The notes beneath the pieces were generated by a model, which was not told where the DNA came from, did no database searches, and was given only the letters and a program-made list of their open reading frames with translations. The position numbers were made by a program, and so were the translations under genes. Below, piece after piece: positions 18,266-64,000 of a stretch of 64,000 nucleotides of DNA. Numbering within the stretch: position 1 is the first letter of the stretch; the number at the start of each line of letters is the position of its first letter. This DNA is from Anoplopoma fimbria (lineage: Eukaryota; Chordata; Actinopteri; Perciformes; Anoplopomatidae), in contig NC_072464.1 of the NCBI RefSeq assembly GCF_027596085.1, positions 15,374,624 through 15,438,623 of the forward strand. The letters run 5' to 3'.

Positions 18266-21200
18266 ATGGCGCACAGAGCAGCGCATCTACCAGCTGTATG
18301 CATTGCTTCAACCGACTCGTTTACTGCTTTTTATTTGTCCGTTTTCCTCGCCTTTGCAGCATTTGAAGCAGTGAACGCCGAGAATGTGTTCAGTGCCGGC
18401 CACACGGCTACTGCACCTATCGCTGCAGCAGCCAGGGATCTACGGTGAGTCTCCACATGTCATCACTGTTAGCAACATGACTGTATGCTAACAGGGGGGG
18501 GGGGGGGTCTGCTTTATGTGTACAGCTTTAAATGAAACACTCATCCTGTTAAGGCTGCATGTCTTCACTTTCTTAATCCCGTTTGCCAGGCTCGACCACT
18601 TGTGTTGATAAGCCCCCCCTGCAGCCTGCGTGGACGGTACCTGACTCCATTCATAAATACGTCATTTAAATGAGCCCAGTGGAACCCTCTCTTAAAACGA
18701 CATGCATGACGCAACTGTGACGTAATGACGTTCGGCGTGTGAGTGGGGGCATTAAGAAGCGCCTTAAAACCTGTGTTAACAACATTTAACATTTTTTTCT
18801 GGCAAGAATTTGCACCATGCATGTTTTTCCAAAAAAAATAAAATAAGTTAACACCTAATTAACAAAAAAAATAAAAAGAAAATTAGAACAGACAAATTAG
18901 AACATAATTAACAAAAAAAAAATGAAACAGAGCAAATGAGAACACATAATTAACAAAAAAAAATTGAAACAGAGCAAATTAGAACACATAATTAACAAAC
19001 AAAATGAAACAGAGCAAATTATAACACATAATTAACAAAAAATAAATGAAACAGAGCAAATGAGAACACATAATTAACAAAAAAAATGAAACAGAGCAAA
19101 TTAGAACACATAATTAACAAAAAAAATGAAACAGAGCAAATGAGAACACATAATTAACAAAAAAAAATGAAACAGCAAATGAGAACACATAATTAACAAA
19201 AAAAAATGAAACAGAGCAAATGAGAACACATAATTAACAAAAAAAATGAAACAGAGCAAATGAGAACACATAATTAACAAAAAAAATGAAACCGAGCAAA
19301 TTAGAACACATAATTAACAAAAAAAATGAAACAGCAAATGAGAACACATAATTAACAAAAAAAATAAACCGAGCAAATTAGAACACATAATTAACAAAAC
19401 AAAATGAAACAGCAAATGAGAACACATAATTAACAAAACAAAATGAAACAGCAAATGAGAACACATAATTAACAAACAAAATGAAACAGCAAATGATAAC
19501 ATAATTAACAAAAAAATGAAACAGAGCAAATTAGAACACATAATTAACAAAAAATAAATGAAACAGAGCAAATGAGAACACATAATTAACAAACAAAATG
19601 AAACAGAGCAAATGAGAACACATAATTAACAAAACGACATTGCTTTAACCATTTACAACAACATATAAATGTAATAATGACGCTTTACTCTCCTTTTTGA
19701 CATCTCTGTATATTATGTCTTTGCATTATATTACTATTCCCCATTTCATAATTTTAATTCGACTATAATAATTGCTGCTGTTATTATACAGTACCAGTCA
19801 AAAGTTTGGACACACCTTCTCATTCAACTACTTTGAAGAATCTAAAATATAAAACATATTCTGGTTTGTTGAGCATTTGTTTGTTTACCACATAATTCCA
19901 TATGTGTTCCTTCATAGTTTGGATGTCTTCAATATTAATCAACAATGTAGAAAAAAATAAATAAAGAAAAACCATTGAATGAGAAGGTGTGTCCAAACTT
20001 TTGACTGGTACTGTAAGTAGTCTTCATTTTTTCCTTTGTTACTCTGCTTACTACTCTGATTATATGAATAATTTATGTCATATACATTGAATGTGTTGTA
20101 TCTCTGTTATGCTGTTCATTCTGTACACGTGACATCTATTGCATTCTGCTGCTCTCCCATAGGTTTCTCTCTGTTAAAGGGGTTTTTTAGGGGAGTTTTT
20201 CCTGTGCCGATGTGAGGGTCCTGGGACAGAGGATGTCGCATGTGTACAGATTGTAAAGCCTGCTGAGGCAAATTTGTAATTTGTGATTCTGGGCTATACA
20301 AAATAAACTGAATTGAATTATTGTGTATGTGGAATCATTAGAATATGTTAGATTTCCTGTCAGACAGTATAAATGATCTAGGTCCATTAATACACAACCT
20401 CTTAAATGTTGGCACAGGATGTGAACTGCCTGGTTAAGACTAGGTTATTCAAACCGCATATTGCTTATATATTTAAACCATAAGATAGAAGGAATAGATG
20501 TCTTAAAAGCTTTAAATTATGGCTTTCTGAAGGTTCTTTAGTAACAATAATTTGAAAGGTGTCGGCCATGAAAAATATAGCCCTACTTTTGTTTTACAGA
20601 TGATTATCTTATCATGACACATTTTCAATTGGATCAAGGTTGCTTTATAACTGACTCTGGTAGGTGTCATAGCTTTCACTTTTGTGTTTGCTGACAAGAG
20701 AGCTTGATGCTGCTTTGTATCCATCTGAAACTTTTCCAGACGATCTCATGTCCTCTTTTGTTATCTCAGGTACCTTCTGTATGACGTGAACCCCCCGGAG
20801 GGTTTCAATCTGCGGAGAGATGTCTATATCCGCATGGCCTCCCTGGTGAAGACTTTGAGGAAGGAGGGGGATGACTGGGTATTGGTGCTGCCCCCGTGGG
20901 GTCGTCTCTACCACTGGCAGAGCGCCAACGTCCACCAGATTCGCGTCCCGTGGGGGGAGTTCTTCAGCCTCACTAGCCTGCAGGCCAATGTTCCTGTCGT
21001 TGAGTATGAGGAATTCATCGCAGGTGAGCTTTTCATCTCGGTGATACAGACTAGAGTTACATTTGAAACCTCAGTATTTGCATATATTTTCCAAATAATT
21101 GAGTATTTTTGAAGCTTCTTATACTATAATTTATAACTCTTTAATAAATACTGATTGTTTTGTTTTTTTACAATGCACAGCCACCTTTTAATCAGTTGTT

Positions 21201-22632
21201 AAAACAGAGTGCTCCGTTTGGTTCCTCCCTTGGATCTAGAAAACGGAGGCCCATTCATAGACCATGTTCTGGTACTGCAAAACTACGCTGAGGGATGGAC
21301 TGACGGGAAATGGGAGGAAAAAGTTGATGAGCGGCCATGCATTGACAAGTTGATGTACTCCAAAGATAAACAGGGTTACTACAGGTAAAGCAACACAATG
21401 CACCAAAGCCCACAATTTAAAACACAGAGTATGAAAAGATAAACTCTGTCTAACACAATTTCTTCTTGTTTTCAGTAGAAATGCTAAATAATTTGTAACA
21501 TTCTTATAGCACAGTAAAAACTAAGCGTGCAGAACTCATCAAATATTTTTTTGAGTTTGACACCAGAGACCAGAGAGATTTTTTTTATCCTGTTTGGACG
21601 AGTTGTAATAACTTGGCTACAATCTTAAACCATCCTAGTTGTGATGACAACTAATCATTTGTCTTTCCAACCCTCCTTTAGAAGAGGCTTTTTTATTTTT
21701 TATTTGTTCCTACACAAAAGAGATTTATTCGACCCTCCTCAGACAGAGACGGATCACATTCACAGTATTTTTGTTTTAATGATATCCATCTCTACCTTCT
21801 TTCTCGCACATCTTTCTCCCCTCCATCCATCACCAACTGTCTGCATTTATCTTGTTGTGTTTCCAAGGGGCTGGTTTTGGGGCTACGAGGAGACGAGAGC
21901 TCGAAACGTAACGTGTATATCAGCCCAAGGCCATGCCTCCATCATGGCCCCAGTTCTTCAGAAAAACATCACAGGGACGTGAGTCTACAGAGCAACATGC
22001 TGATATAAAATGCATATAACATTTACACATACATGCACAGTGTATTGACATTTTGTCGAGCACCAATGTCTGATAAAATTTGCCTGCGGGTATTCCTTTT
22101 TTTTGTTCTGTGGTAGAATTCAGTTCTATTGAGCTTGATGATTATCATTAACCTTATTCCCTTTTTTGTCTTAAATTATAACACTACAGGTGTAGCTAAT
22201 TGACTGTGTAAGTTAACAAACTACCAAGATGACAATATAACATAAACTTGACTGTCTATCAGTCTCTTGCTGAAACAGCCAAAGCATACCTCCTCAAAAA
22301 GACAGCAGAGCCTTCTATTCTTCTCTTTGTAAATAGCAGAAATATGATCTGACTTCATTGTTATCTAAGTGCAGTATTGCTTACAGCTTGAACTTGACAC
22401 ATGACAATAAGAACACTGTGCAATAGTAGTTAAAATAGTTTTTTTCTGTCTGTAAATATTATATTTCAGTTATTGTGTTTTTCTACTGTTTTTATTGCTT
22501 ATTTATAATACTATTTTTTATTTTTCATTTTTTTATTTTTATCTTGTCTTTCTTTACTATGTCTCTTGTGTGCACTTTACTCTATGCTGCTGTAAGCCTG
22601 CAAATTTCCCCGCTGCGGGACTAATAAAGGAT

Positions 22633-22664
<32 letters not shown>

Positions 22665-24858
22665 CTTCTCTTCGATCTTCATGACACTGTCATGGATTAA
22701 CATTTTTCTACTGTGCTATTTTGCAGATCAGTAATGCTTGACCGAGCAGAGACACTTCTCCATGATCACTATGCTGGGAAGGATTACTGGGATGTAAGTC
22801 AATTAATTCAGGCTAATATCATATCTGTTTAGTAATGTTGGCATATGTTTGCTTAAATATTTTTTCCATAACCTGATGGTGGGAGTCTCTGCAATTGTCT
22901 GTGTTTGATGTAGACCCGCCGCAGCATGGTTTTTGCCAAGCACCTGAGACTTATAGGAGATGACTTCAGAGAAAAGTACCTGAACTCTACAGATGACAGA
23001 GACCAAACCGTTTACAATGAGGATTGGACTCGCTTGAAAGTGAGTCAGTCTATCTGAGTGTGGCACGATTATGTGATTGTACAGTTGGAATTGAGACTGT
23101 GGAAAAAGTATAGTAAATTATTATTCAGTATTCACCATTTCAGGGCGTCATTTAAGACCTGGCTCATACGCATTTGAATATTGTTCTAATTTCTTATGCC
23201 AATAATGTCACTAAATCAGATCAGTCAATCACACCCCTTACTTCTCAATACCTGTTTGTTTATCTGTGTGTGCTGTTTGCGTCTGATTTTCTTGACTTTC
23301 CATTTTCTAGATTGACATTGAGATCATCTAATTCTGAAATCTTAAGCAGGAAATACACAGGTGTGTTGTGTCTTTATTTTCTCCTCAGGCCAAGCTAGGC
23401 TCAGCTAAAGGTGGTTCATATCTGGGGGTCCACCTGCGCAGGAAAGACTTCATCTGGGGCCACAGAGAGGATGTACCAAGCCTAAAGGGGGCAGTGAAAA
23501 AAATGCGCAGCTTGATGAAGAAGCATAAACTCGACAATGTGTTTGTTGCGACAGATGCAGATGAGGAAGGTACTGACATAACGCCACATTCAGAGACATT
23601 TTACAATTTCTTGTACATTTGAATGTAAAAAAAAAACCTTTACAAACATTGACACAATAACAAAGGATTTGTTTTTTATATTACAATGATAATAATAATA
23701 CTGTAATAAGAAGTAGTAGAAATAATTTAAGTAAGTATTAGTAGCATATACAATACAACCATAGTTGCTATAAACACTTTTATAATTCTGTTTAATGTAT
23801 GTCATTTTGTAGAATTAAGGGAGCTGAAAAGGTTGTTGCCGGAAATGGTGCGGTTTGAGCCGTCCAGAGAGGACCTGGAGCTCTTTAAAGATGGAGGGGT
23901 GGCCATCATTGACCAGTGGATATGTGCCCATGCAAGGTAAATTAGTTTTCAAGATTTTTCACATGTATTTAATACATGATGAATAGCACAACAGTTTATT
24001 AATCAGCTAACTGGTATCATAAAATAATTCAACCTTCGAAAAAAAGTTAGCCGCTGTTCACTGAACTCCAGACTCATCTATAACAATCGTCAGATCAAAT
24101 ACATTAGTCTAGTACTTTTGTTTATGACCAGATACCTGCAAAACTAATGACACTCAGCAGCCACAGCTGTACTTCCTGTTTGACGCTAATTAGCACATGT
24201 TAGCATGCTAACACACTAAACTAAGATAGTGACCAGGTTAGCATTGTCTTTGTGAGCATGTTGGCAAGCTGATGTTACTAATGCGGCTTTAGACATGCGT
24301 TGCTTTATCATTTTGGAGTATTGCGTGTATGTTCATAAAAAAAAAACCCCGGTAAAAATAGGCCTCAATATGAAATCGTTTTTCTGAAGGTATTGCATAA
24401 TCATTTAAATGTGTAGATTTGAGGCACTGGAAGTCTATGTGTTAATGCAGATTTTATTTTAAGTTATCATTGAGCGGTTATACCAGTTATTGCATTTTAC
24501 CCCATGGCCTATTTTAAAACTCAAATTGTTAAACACCAAATAACTCGCACCCTAGTCATCATCATACCTGCCTATGGAAAAAATGCTGCTCCGTGACATT
24601 CAGTAAACACATGCTGTGTCATGCTCATGTCATTTTCCAAGGTACACATCATTTTAATCACCGTTTGCTATTGTTTTCATTTGTGCACTTATTTATTTTT
24701 TCAGATTCTTCATAGGAACATCAGTGTCCACCTTCTCTTTCCGGATCCATGAAGAGAGGGAGATCTTGGGTTTTGACCCCAAAGCTACATACAATCGTTT
24801 CTGTGGGGACACTGAAAAAGAATGCGAACAGCCCACACACTGGAAAATAGTTTTTTGA
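18266..24858 (+). CDS. pofut2: GDP-fucose protein O-fucosyltransferase 2 (446 aa)
   Basis: ER-resident transferase that moves fucose from GDP-fucose to Ser/Thr of folded thrombospondin type 1 repeats. Nine exons: 18266-18444, 20770-21023, 21240-21384, 21868-21978, 22727-22793, 22914-23039, 23389-23569, 23813-23936 and 24705-24858. All are GT-AG with consistent phases. Residues 1 to about 38 include a hydrophobic segment ([13 protein letters not shown]) acting as a signal peptide; the N-terminus is poorly conserved and slightly longer than in mammals (human 429 aa). The core is unmistakable: [17 protein letters not shown] with the catalytic-region Glu (about residue 70), [23 protein letters not shown], the [17 protein letters not shown]-fucose-binding motif, [19 protein letters not shown] and [11 protein letters not shown]. 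It ends QPTHWKIVF. The start at 18266 is the first ATG giving a signal peptide in frame with exon 2. Confidence 0.98.
18493..18507. repeat. Poly-G tract
   Basis: A run of about 15 G just inside pofut2 intron 1. It could form quadruplex structure and is a likely place for sequencing length error. Confidence 0.85.
18838..19634. repeat. Minisatellite in pofut2 intron 1 (about 20 units of 35-40 bp)
   Basis: Tandem units of the form ACATAATTAACAAAAAAAAT followed by GAAACAGAGCAAATGAGAAC, with small variants (AGAG lost, AAATTAG for AAATGAG, different A-run lengths). A head-to-tail array of very uniform A-rich units indicates a young, probably length-variable minisatellite. ORFs across it are artefacts of the repeat. 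Confidence 0.93.
19789..20013. mobile_element. Tc1/mariner-type MITE, copy 2 (225 bp)
   Basis: The same element as 14280-14498: left end CAGTACCAGTCAAAAGTTTG, right end its inverted copy, about 39-bp terminal repeats, TA flanks at 19787-19788 and 20014-20015. Very few differences from copy 1 apart from an A-rich length change near the right arm, so both are recent members. It is inserted in pofut2 intron 1. Confidence 0.88.
20105..20322 (+). mobile_element. Teleost retroelement 3' tail ending in GAATT repeats
   Basis: The stretch with GGGGTTTTTTAGGGGAGTTT, TTGTAATTTGTGATTCTGGG and CTATACAAAATAAACTGAATTGAATT resembles the 3' end of an abundant fish non-LTR retroelement ('GGGAGTTTTTCCT ... GGGCTATATAAATAAAATTGAATTGAATT'). 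It is 5'-truncated, non-coding and intronic. The family is identified from memory only. Confidence 0.6.
22470..22665 (+). mobile_element. 5'-truncated retroelement tail with (TTATC)n, plus orientation
   Basis: The sequence around TTTCCCCGCTGCGGGACTAA, then TAAAGGATTATC and five to six TTATC units, is the typical 3' end of a widespread fish LINE-type element. It lies in pofut2 intron 4, just upstream of exon 5. An inverted relative is at 32088-32320. Confidence 0.7.
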
Positions 24859-26664
24859 TGTGACCAATCTTTTTTCTGACACACGCAAGTGCCAAAAGCA
24901 GTGTTAAAAGTGACATATATTTGTATGGAATATACAACATATTTTAACTGTTATATGGTGTATTTTTTATTTTTTAAGTTTCAGAGTTGTGCAATCAGGT
25001 CGGAAGTGACCACTGTGACTGAACCTTATGCTCAAAAGGGAAAGACTGGGCTGCCAAACATGTATTACTGTAATGCTCAACAAGTAAATCTGCAAATATT
25101 TTTGGATGTAAGTTAAATGTGAATCTTTCATGACACCCTGGTATTTTACAAAATGCCTGATATTTATTACCAGCATCACTGGTGAGAAAGTGTATTTTAA
25201 TGACATAAGCAAAAATGTTGTATGGCAGCATTCTCATTTCAACATTATTTGGAGATTCAAAGATAGAAATGCTAAATCTCAAATTCAGAGCACTATATAG
25301 CAGCAAACAACAATTTGTTATTGTAAAGATATGGTGGAGTAATGGTGCTCTTAGCAGAGAATGAAGTAAATTTATTCCAAGCTTCTCTGTGCTTTATTTA
25401 TGTAGCCGGTTCGGCCCTTACGTGCATGTTAGTGCATGTGAACCAGTGTGCCTGCTGTTGAGTGCATTGCCACCGATCTGCGCCGCACTCATACAGTGGT
25501 TACCACCGATAACACCACCTGGACCCACGGCGTCAACAGCCCCACCCTCCGGTTACCCCTGTTGTTTCTGTCAGCACTGTTGCTGTTGTCTGCACAGTTC
25601 CTGCTGTTAGCACCGTCACCTTCTAGCTGCTGGCTCAGTTGTCGCCTTGTTGATAGATGTGTGGAGGCAATCCCTCAATCATAGATTTGCTCCGAATTTG
25701 GAATTTAGCACCTTTTAACTTTTTTGTTTTTTTTAAAATAACAACTTGGTTTTGCAAAGATAACACCACATAAGTATGAAGGAATATTCAGAGATTGTGA
25801 CCATAGTATTTTTCCTTTCTTTCCTGTGTTCTTTCTGTTTCTAAGTGTACTTGTGTAACTGTTAGGTCTAAATGACTCGTGAATGCTTTTCCATCCGCAG
25901 AAAACATTTGCATAGCTCATGTTTTAAGTACTTTGAACCCTTTAATATTTTTATTCATGTTTGCTTGCACTCTTTTTCACTTTCTTTTTGAAGCATGTTA
26001 CTTAGTTTCTTAGCCAGTTATTGCCACTGACTGTTGATCAGTAAATAAGCATAAGTGTATTGCATCACCTTACTCTGGAGCACTTGCATATGTACCCTTG
26101 TGCCTTTGCACCAGATACAAACAACAAGGGGATCTGTTCACTAAAACACTAATCAACAGTGCCACTAGGGGTAAAAAAAAACTAAAAACACCACAGAGTA
26201 CCTTTTAAAATACAGAACCAGAAAGAAGCTAACAATTCCCAGCTTACATTTCGTTAAAAAAGAGGTTCATTATGCTTGTGCTTCCATCGTATGTCAGTGT
26301 TTGTGTGAAATGACGCTCCTCCCTTTAATGTTTATATTTTTAGGCAGTGCCAGTATTATCAATAGTTTCCTTCGATTACGTTGGAACATTATCATCATAA
26401 ATAACAATATCAATTATTTTTCTATGTGTTACTGACAATAATAGTGTCACTGCTAATGATGCTACCACTGAAAATATTTGAGATGCCACGAAGGAGCCAC
26501 TGTGTCTCGTCAACACTAGCCAGCCATGAAGCTGTTCTGTTACAACACACTATTTTTTTGCGTTCCTGATGATGCCCACATTTTGATTAAAATCTGTCTG
26601 GCAAGGGTCATCCTCTCAGGATTTGCTTTGTACAGTAGTTGTGTATTTTTGATGTTGAATAAAA
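24859..26664 (+). other. Probable pofut2 3' UTR and downstream DNA
   Basis: No canonical AATAAA was seen close to the stop at 24856-24858. ATTAAA occurs near 26584 and AATAAA at 26659-26664, which would give a 3' UTR of about 1.8 kb. A more GC-rich island at 25400-25640 contains overlapping ORFs but nothing recognisable. Confidence 0.45.
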
Positions 26665-28650
26665 TGGTTTTAGCAGAAAAGTTTAAATATGGAAGAAAAC
26701 TAATTTGTGAAAATGAAAACAGTTATTTTGCTGTACTTTATTTTTGCATCTCTATATCTCTTAATCTTAACAGATTAATTCAACATCTGAAGTTTAGAAT
26801 TTATATGGGAACTTCATTTCAGTGGAAGGTTTTAGTCATGTTTGTTTAATTTACTTACTCAGAATCTCTGTATCACCAAAGAGAATGTTTTAAAAATAAT
26901 AGTCCATGCCCTCAAATTTATAATTCCAAGTAATGGGAGTGTTTTTGAACATCTAACTCACTAAACAGTATCTTAAAAGAGGTCAAGTACAACATAAAAG
27001 TGCTCTTGAGGCAGTTTACATGGACATTTTATATAATTTCGATCCCGAATTTAACATTTAAGATGTATTCCTTGAGAACAGCAGCAGAGATTTCTGATGT
27101 CACTCGGTGTGTCTTTGTTTGCTAAATGTGTGTAATAGGGGTGAGCGTAATACAAGGTAGTCGTTTTTTGTGTCCTCCTCTAGTCCTGAATGTAATCCTG
27201 AATACCGGGAAACCTTTTCTGAGCCATGTTGGAAATCTCTTCCCGGCTCAGCTATTATAGTCTTAATAATGTCCCCTGTGGGACTTTATGCTTACCCGCA
27301 GCTCCCACACTTTTTTCACTCATGTTTTTATCAAGACAGAAAACCAGAAGTACAACCTTGATAATAGAATTCTCACTGATGCTTAACAATACAACAGTGT
27401 CATATGTCATCTATGCTGCTGTTTAGTCCAACCTTTAAAGCGTCCATTGTTTGGCCTAAGTGTTTGATGATATAAATAATATATATACTTAACCTTACTG
27501 GGAGAGGTTATAGCAAAAAAAAAGAAAAGAAAGGAGTTTACAGACTCGCACTTCTTGTCGGTGAAAGCTCATGCTTTGTCAGGAAGTCCAGCCTCTATTG
27601 TAAATGGAAAATGTCATGTCATTCAGCATTGTCTGTGTCAACAGTGGTAATTATGTAGATCTGCCCTCACCCACAATATGTGTGGAAGAGTGAGGGAGAA
27701 AATTACTCGCTTTAGCCAAGTCATACTTTTGTTTCTTGGTCCCTTGCCTCTAGTTTTATGTAAATGTATCAATTAAGATATAGATTTTGTTTTATATCTT
27801 TACTCTTCATATCATATACTTTTGCGTGTAACATTCCTACTTTATGTTGGTACAACTTGAATTTCATTCAATGTTCATTGGATAAATCTGCATTGTTTTC
27901 ACTTTTTCTGTGGAACCCCCATGTGATATCATTAGGTGATTTTTGAGTACCTCCCCAACAACATCTTACATACCCGGGTAATTGATTGTGTAATATGATG
28001 CTTGGTTTTGCCCTGCCCCTTTTAATTAAAGGCTCTCCCTTGTATAACAAACATGTATTTGTACATGTCTGTTTTATAACCCTTTAAAATGATTGGTAAT
28101 CTAAATCACTATTTAAAAAAAAACCTTATAATGAGTCTTTATTGAGTGTCATCCTGATCAACTAGTATCACATCCAGATAGAGTAGGATGTGATCATGCT
28201 GGGTTTACTGTCTAACATTACAGTGCTATGTAAGTGCTCGATTAGAATGAATAACCTAAACTTTTTTTGGGATATAATATGTGTTCACTTAAGTAGGTGA
28301 CTTAAAGGGGAAGTCCGGTCACATCCATTTATAACAGGTGCTGTGTAGAAGTCCCCCCCGGTGCCACTCCTTTGTTTGGATCAGGGCAGGTTTGCAGCCA
28401 GAGAACACGCCCTTCCTCACAGATGTTTAACTCCTCTTGCTCAGGTGTTGCGACTCCCATAATCACGTTAACAAGTGAACAGAGAGCCTGTACGGTTGTG
28501 GATCATTTGTCCTTTTTTTTTTTTTGTTGCAGTTACTGCGGCGTTATTCATTTTTGGTTTTGTTTTAGTTTAGTTTGTGATTTACTCCGTTTTAACCGCC
28601 TGTTAATGGAAAGCCATGTCCTTTCTAAGCCTGCGAGTTACAGTCAGATA
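26665..28650. other. Intergenic DNA between pofut2 and abca12
   Basis: AT-rich; no coding exon supported. The last few hundred bases (about 28300-28690) are less AT-rich and lead to a possible untranslated exon of abca12. Confidence 0.5.
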
Positions 28651-28690
28651 ACAAAATAATTTCACCAATTAAGAGGACACACGACACCAG
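28651..28690 (+). other. Possible untranslated first exon end of abca12
   Basis: ACACGACACCAG at 28679-28690 is followed by a GTAGGC donor. The coding first exon begins after a good acceptor (TGATTTTAG ending at 28979), and 13 nt later the ATG at 28993 opens the reading frame. This predicts a 5' UTR intron of about 290 bp. The upstream boundary is unknown and the lower coordinate is only nominal. Confidence 0.35.
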
Positions 28691-28992
28691 GTAGGCTGGA
28701 TGGTTTATTAGTGACGTTATGTTAGGCTGTTTCTTTTATTATTTTAATCTAGAATAAAGGCATCTTTATGTTGATTTGTGATGAGCTTTCAAAGGTTACG
28801 ATCTTTAGTGCACTACAATTAATGTCAGTAAAAAAATTAATAAAAAAAAAAACCAATGTGTATGTATGTAATATCTCTCAATGTTATAATGGCTTAAAAA
28901 ATGAATTTACAATCTGAACTACATATATGCAATATATAATAGCAATGCATCATTCTCATATATTTTGTTGTGATTTTAGCCTCCTCTACTGA

Positions 28993-64000
<35,008 letters not shown>

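Noticed and set aside
18838..19634. Regular repeats that might suggest a CRISPR array
   Set aside because: Units are contiguous with no unique spacers, and the surroundings are a vertebrate intron; it is a minisatellite.
25389..25684. Overlapping ORFs in a more GC-rich island after pofut2
   Set aside because: No recognisable domain, no splice context and no start context; likely 3' UTR or an unidentified repeat.

Overview
The window is vertebrate nuclear DNA, almost certainly from a ray-finned (teleost) fish. Genes are split by GT-AG introns of typical vertebrate size, polyadenylation signals are present, there are no operons, and the introns carry dispersed repeats I recognise from teleost genomes: a Tc1/mariner-type MITE in two copies, a retroelement tail ending in TTATC repeats, a GAATT-ended retroelement tail, the 'TTTAGCAGACGC' repeat and an L1/Tx1-type reverse-transcriptase relic. 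Exons were joined by hand from splice sites, reading-phase bookkeeping and similarity to vertebrate protein families I know. No search was run.

Layout. (1) 1-13.8 kb is an alpha-tubulin cluster: a probable first exon plus promoter of one alpha-tubulin gene running off the left edge (minus strand, ATG at 222-220), a complete 4-exon alpha-tubulin gene on the minus strand (1617-3766) and a complete 4-exon alpha-tubulin gene on the plus strand (7387-13482). The last two are divergent, and their last exons are nearly identical at DNA level while exon 2 is clearly diverged, which suggests gene conversion. (2) 14.8-17.8 kb is dhdh (dihydrodiol dehydrogenase), 7 exons, 334 aa. (3) 18.3-24.9 kb is pofut2 (GDP-fucose protein O-fucosyltransferase 2), 9 exons, 446 aa, with a minisatellite in intron 1. 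(4) 24.9-28.6 kb is the pofut2 3' region and intergenic DNA. (5) 29.0-64.0 kb is the 5' part of an ABCA-class lipid transporter that I assign to abca12: about 41 exons that encode the first membrane helix and a very large first extracellular domain (about 2,970 residues in the window, against roughly 1,000 in mammalian ABCA12), including giant exons of 2,628 and 948 bp. The gene continues beyond the right edge.

The genes do not form a pathway. Tubulins build microtubules, DHDH oxidises dihydrodiols and sugars, POFUT2 O-fucosylates thrombospondin repeats in the ER, and ABCA12 exports lipids in epidermis. The most interesting observations are the tubulin conversion tract, the enlarged ABCA12 ectodomain with three basic proprotein-convertase-like sites, a GC-AG intron, and two or three reading-frame or splice irregularities in abca12 that mean either sequence errors, non-canonical splicing or early decay. 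I found no CRISPR, phage, operon or other undescribed prokaryote-like system.
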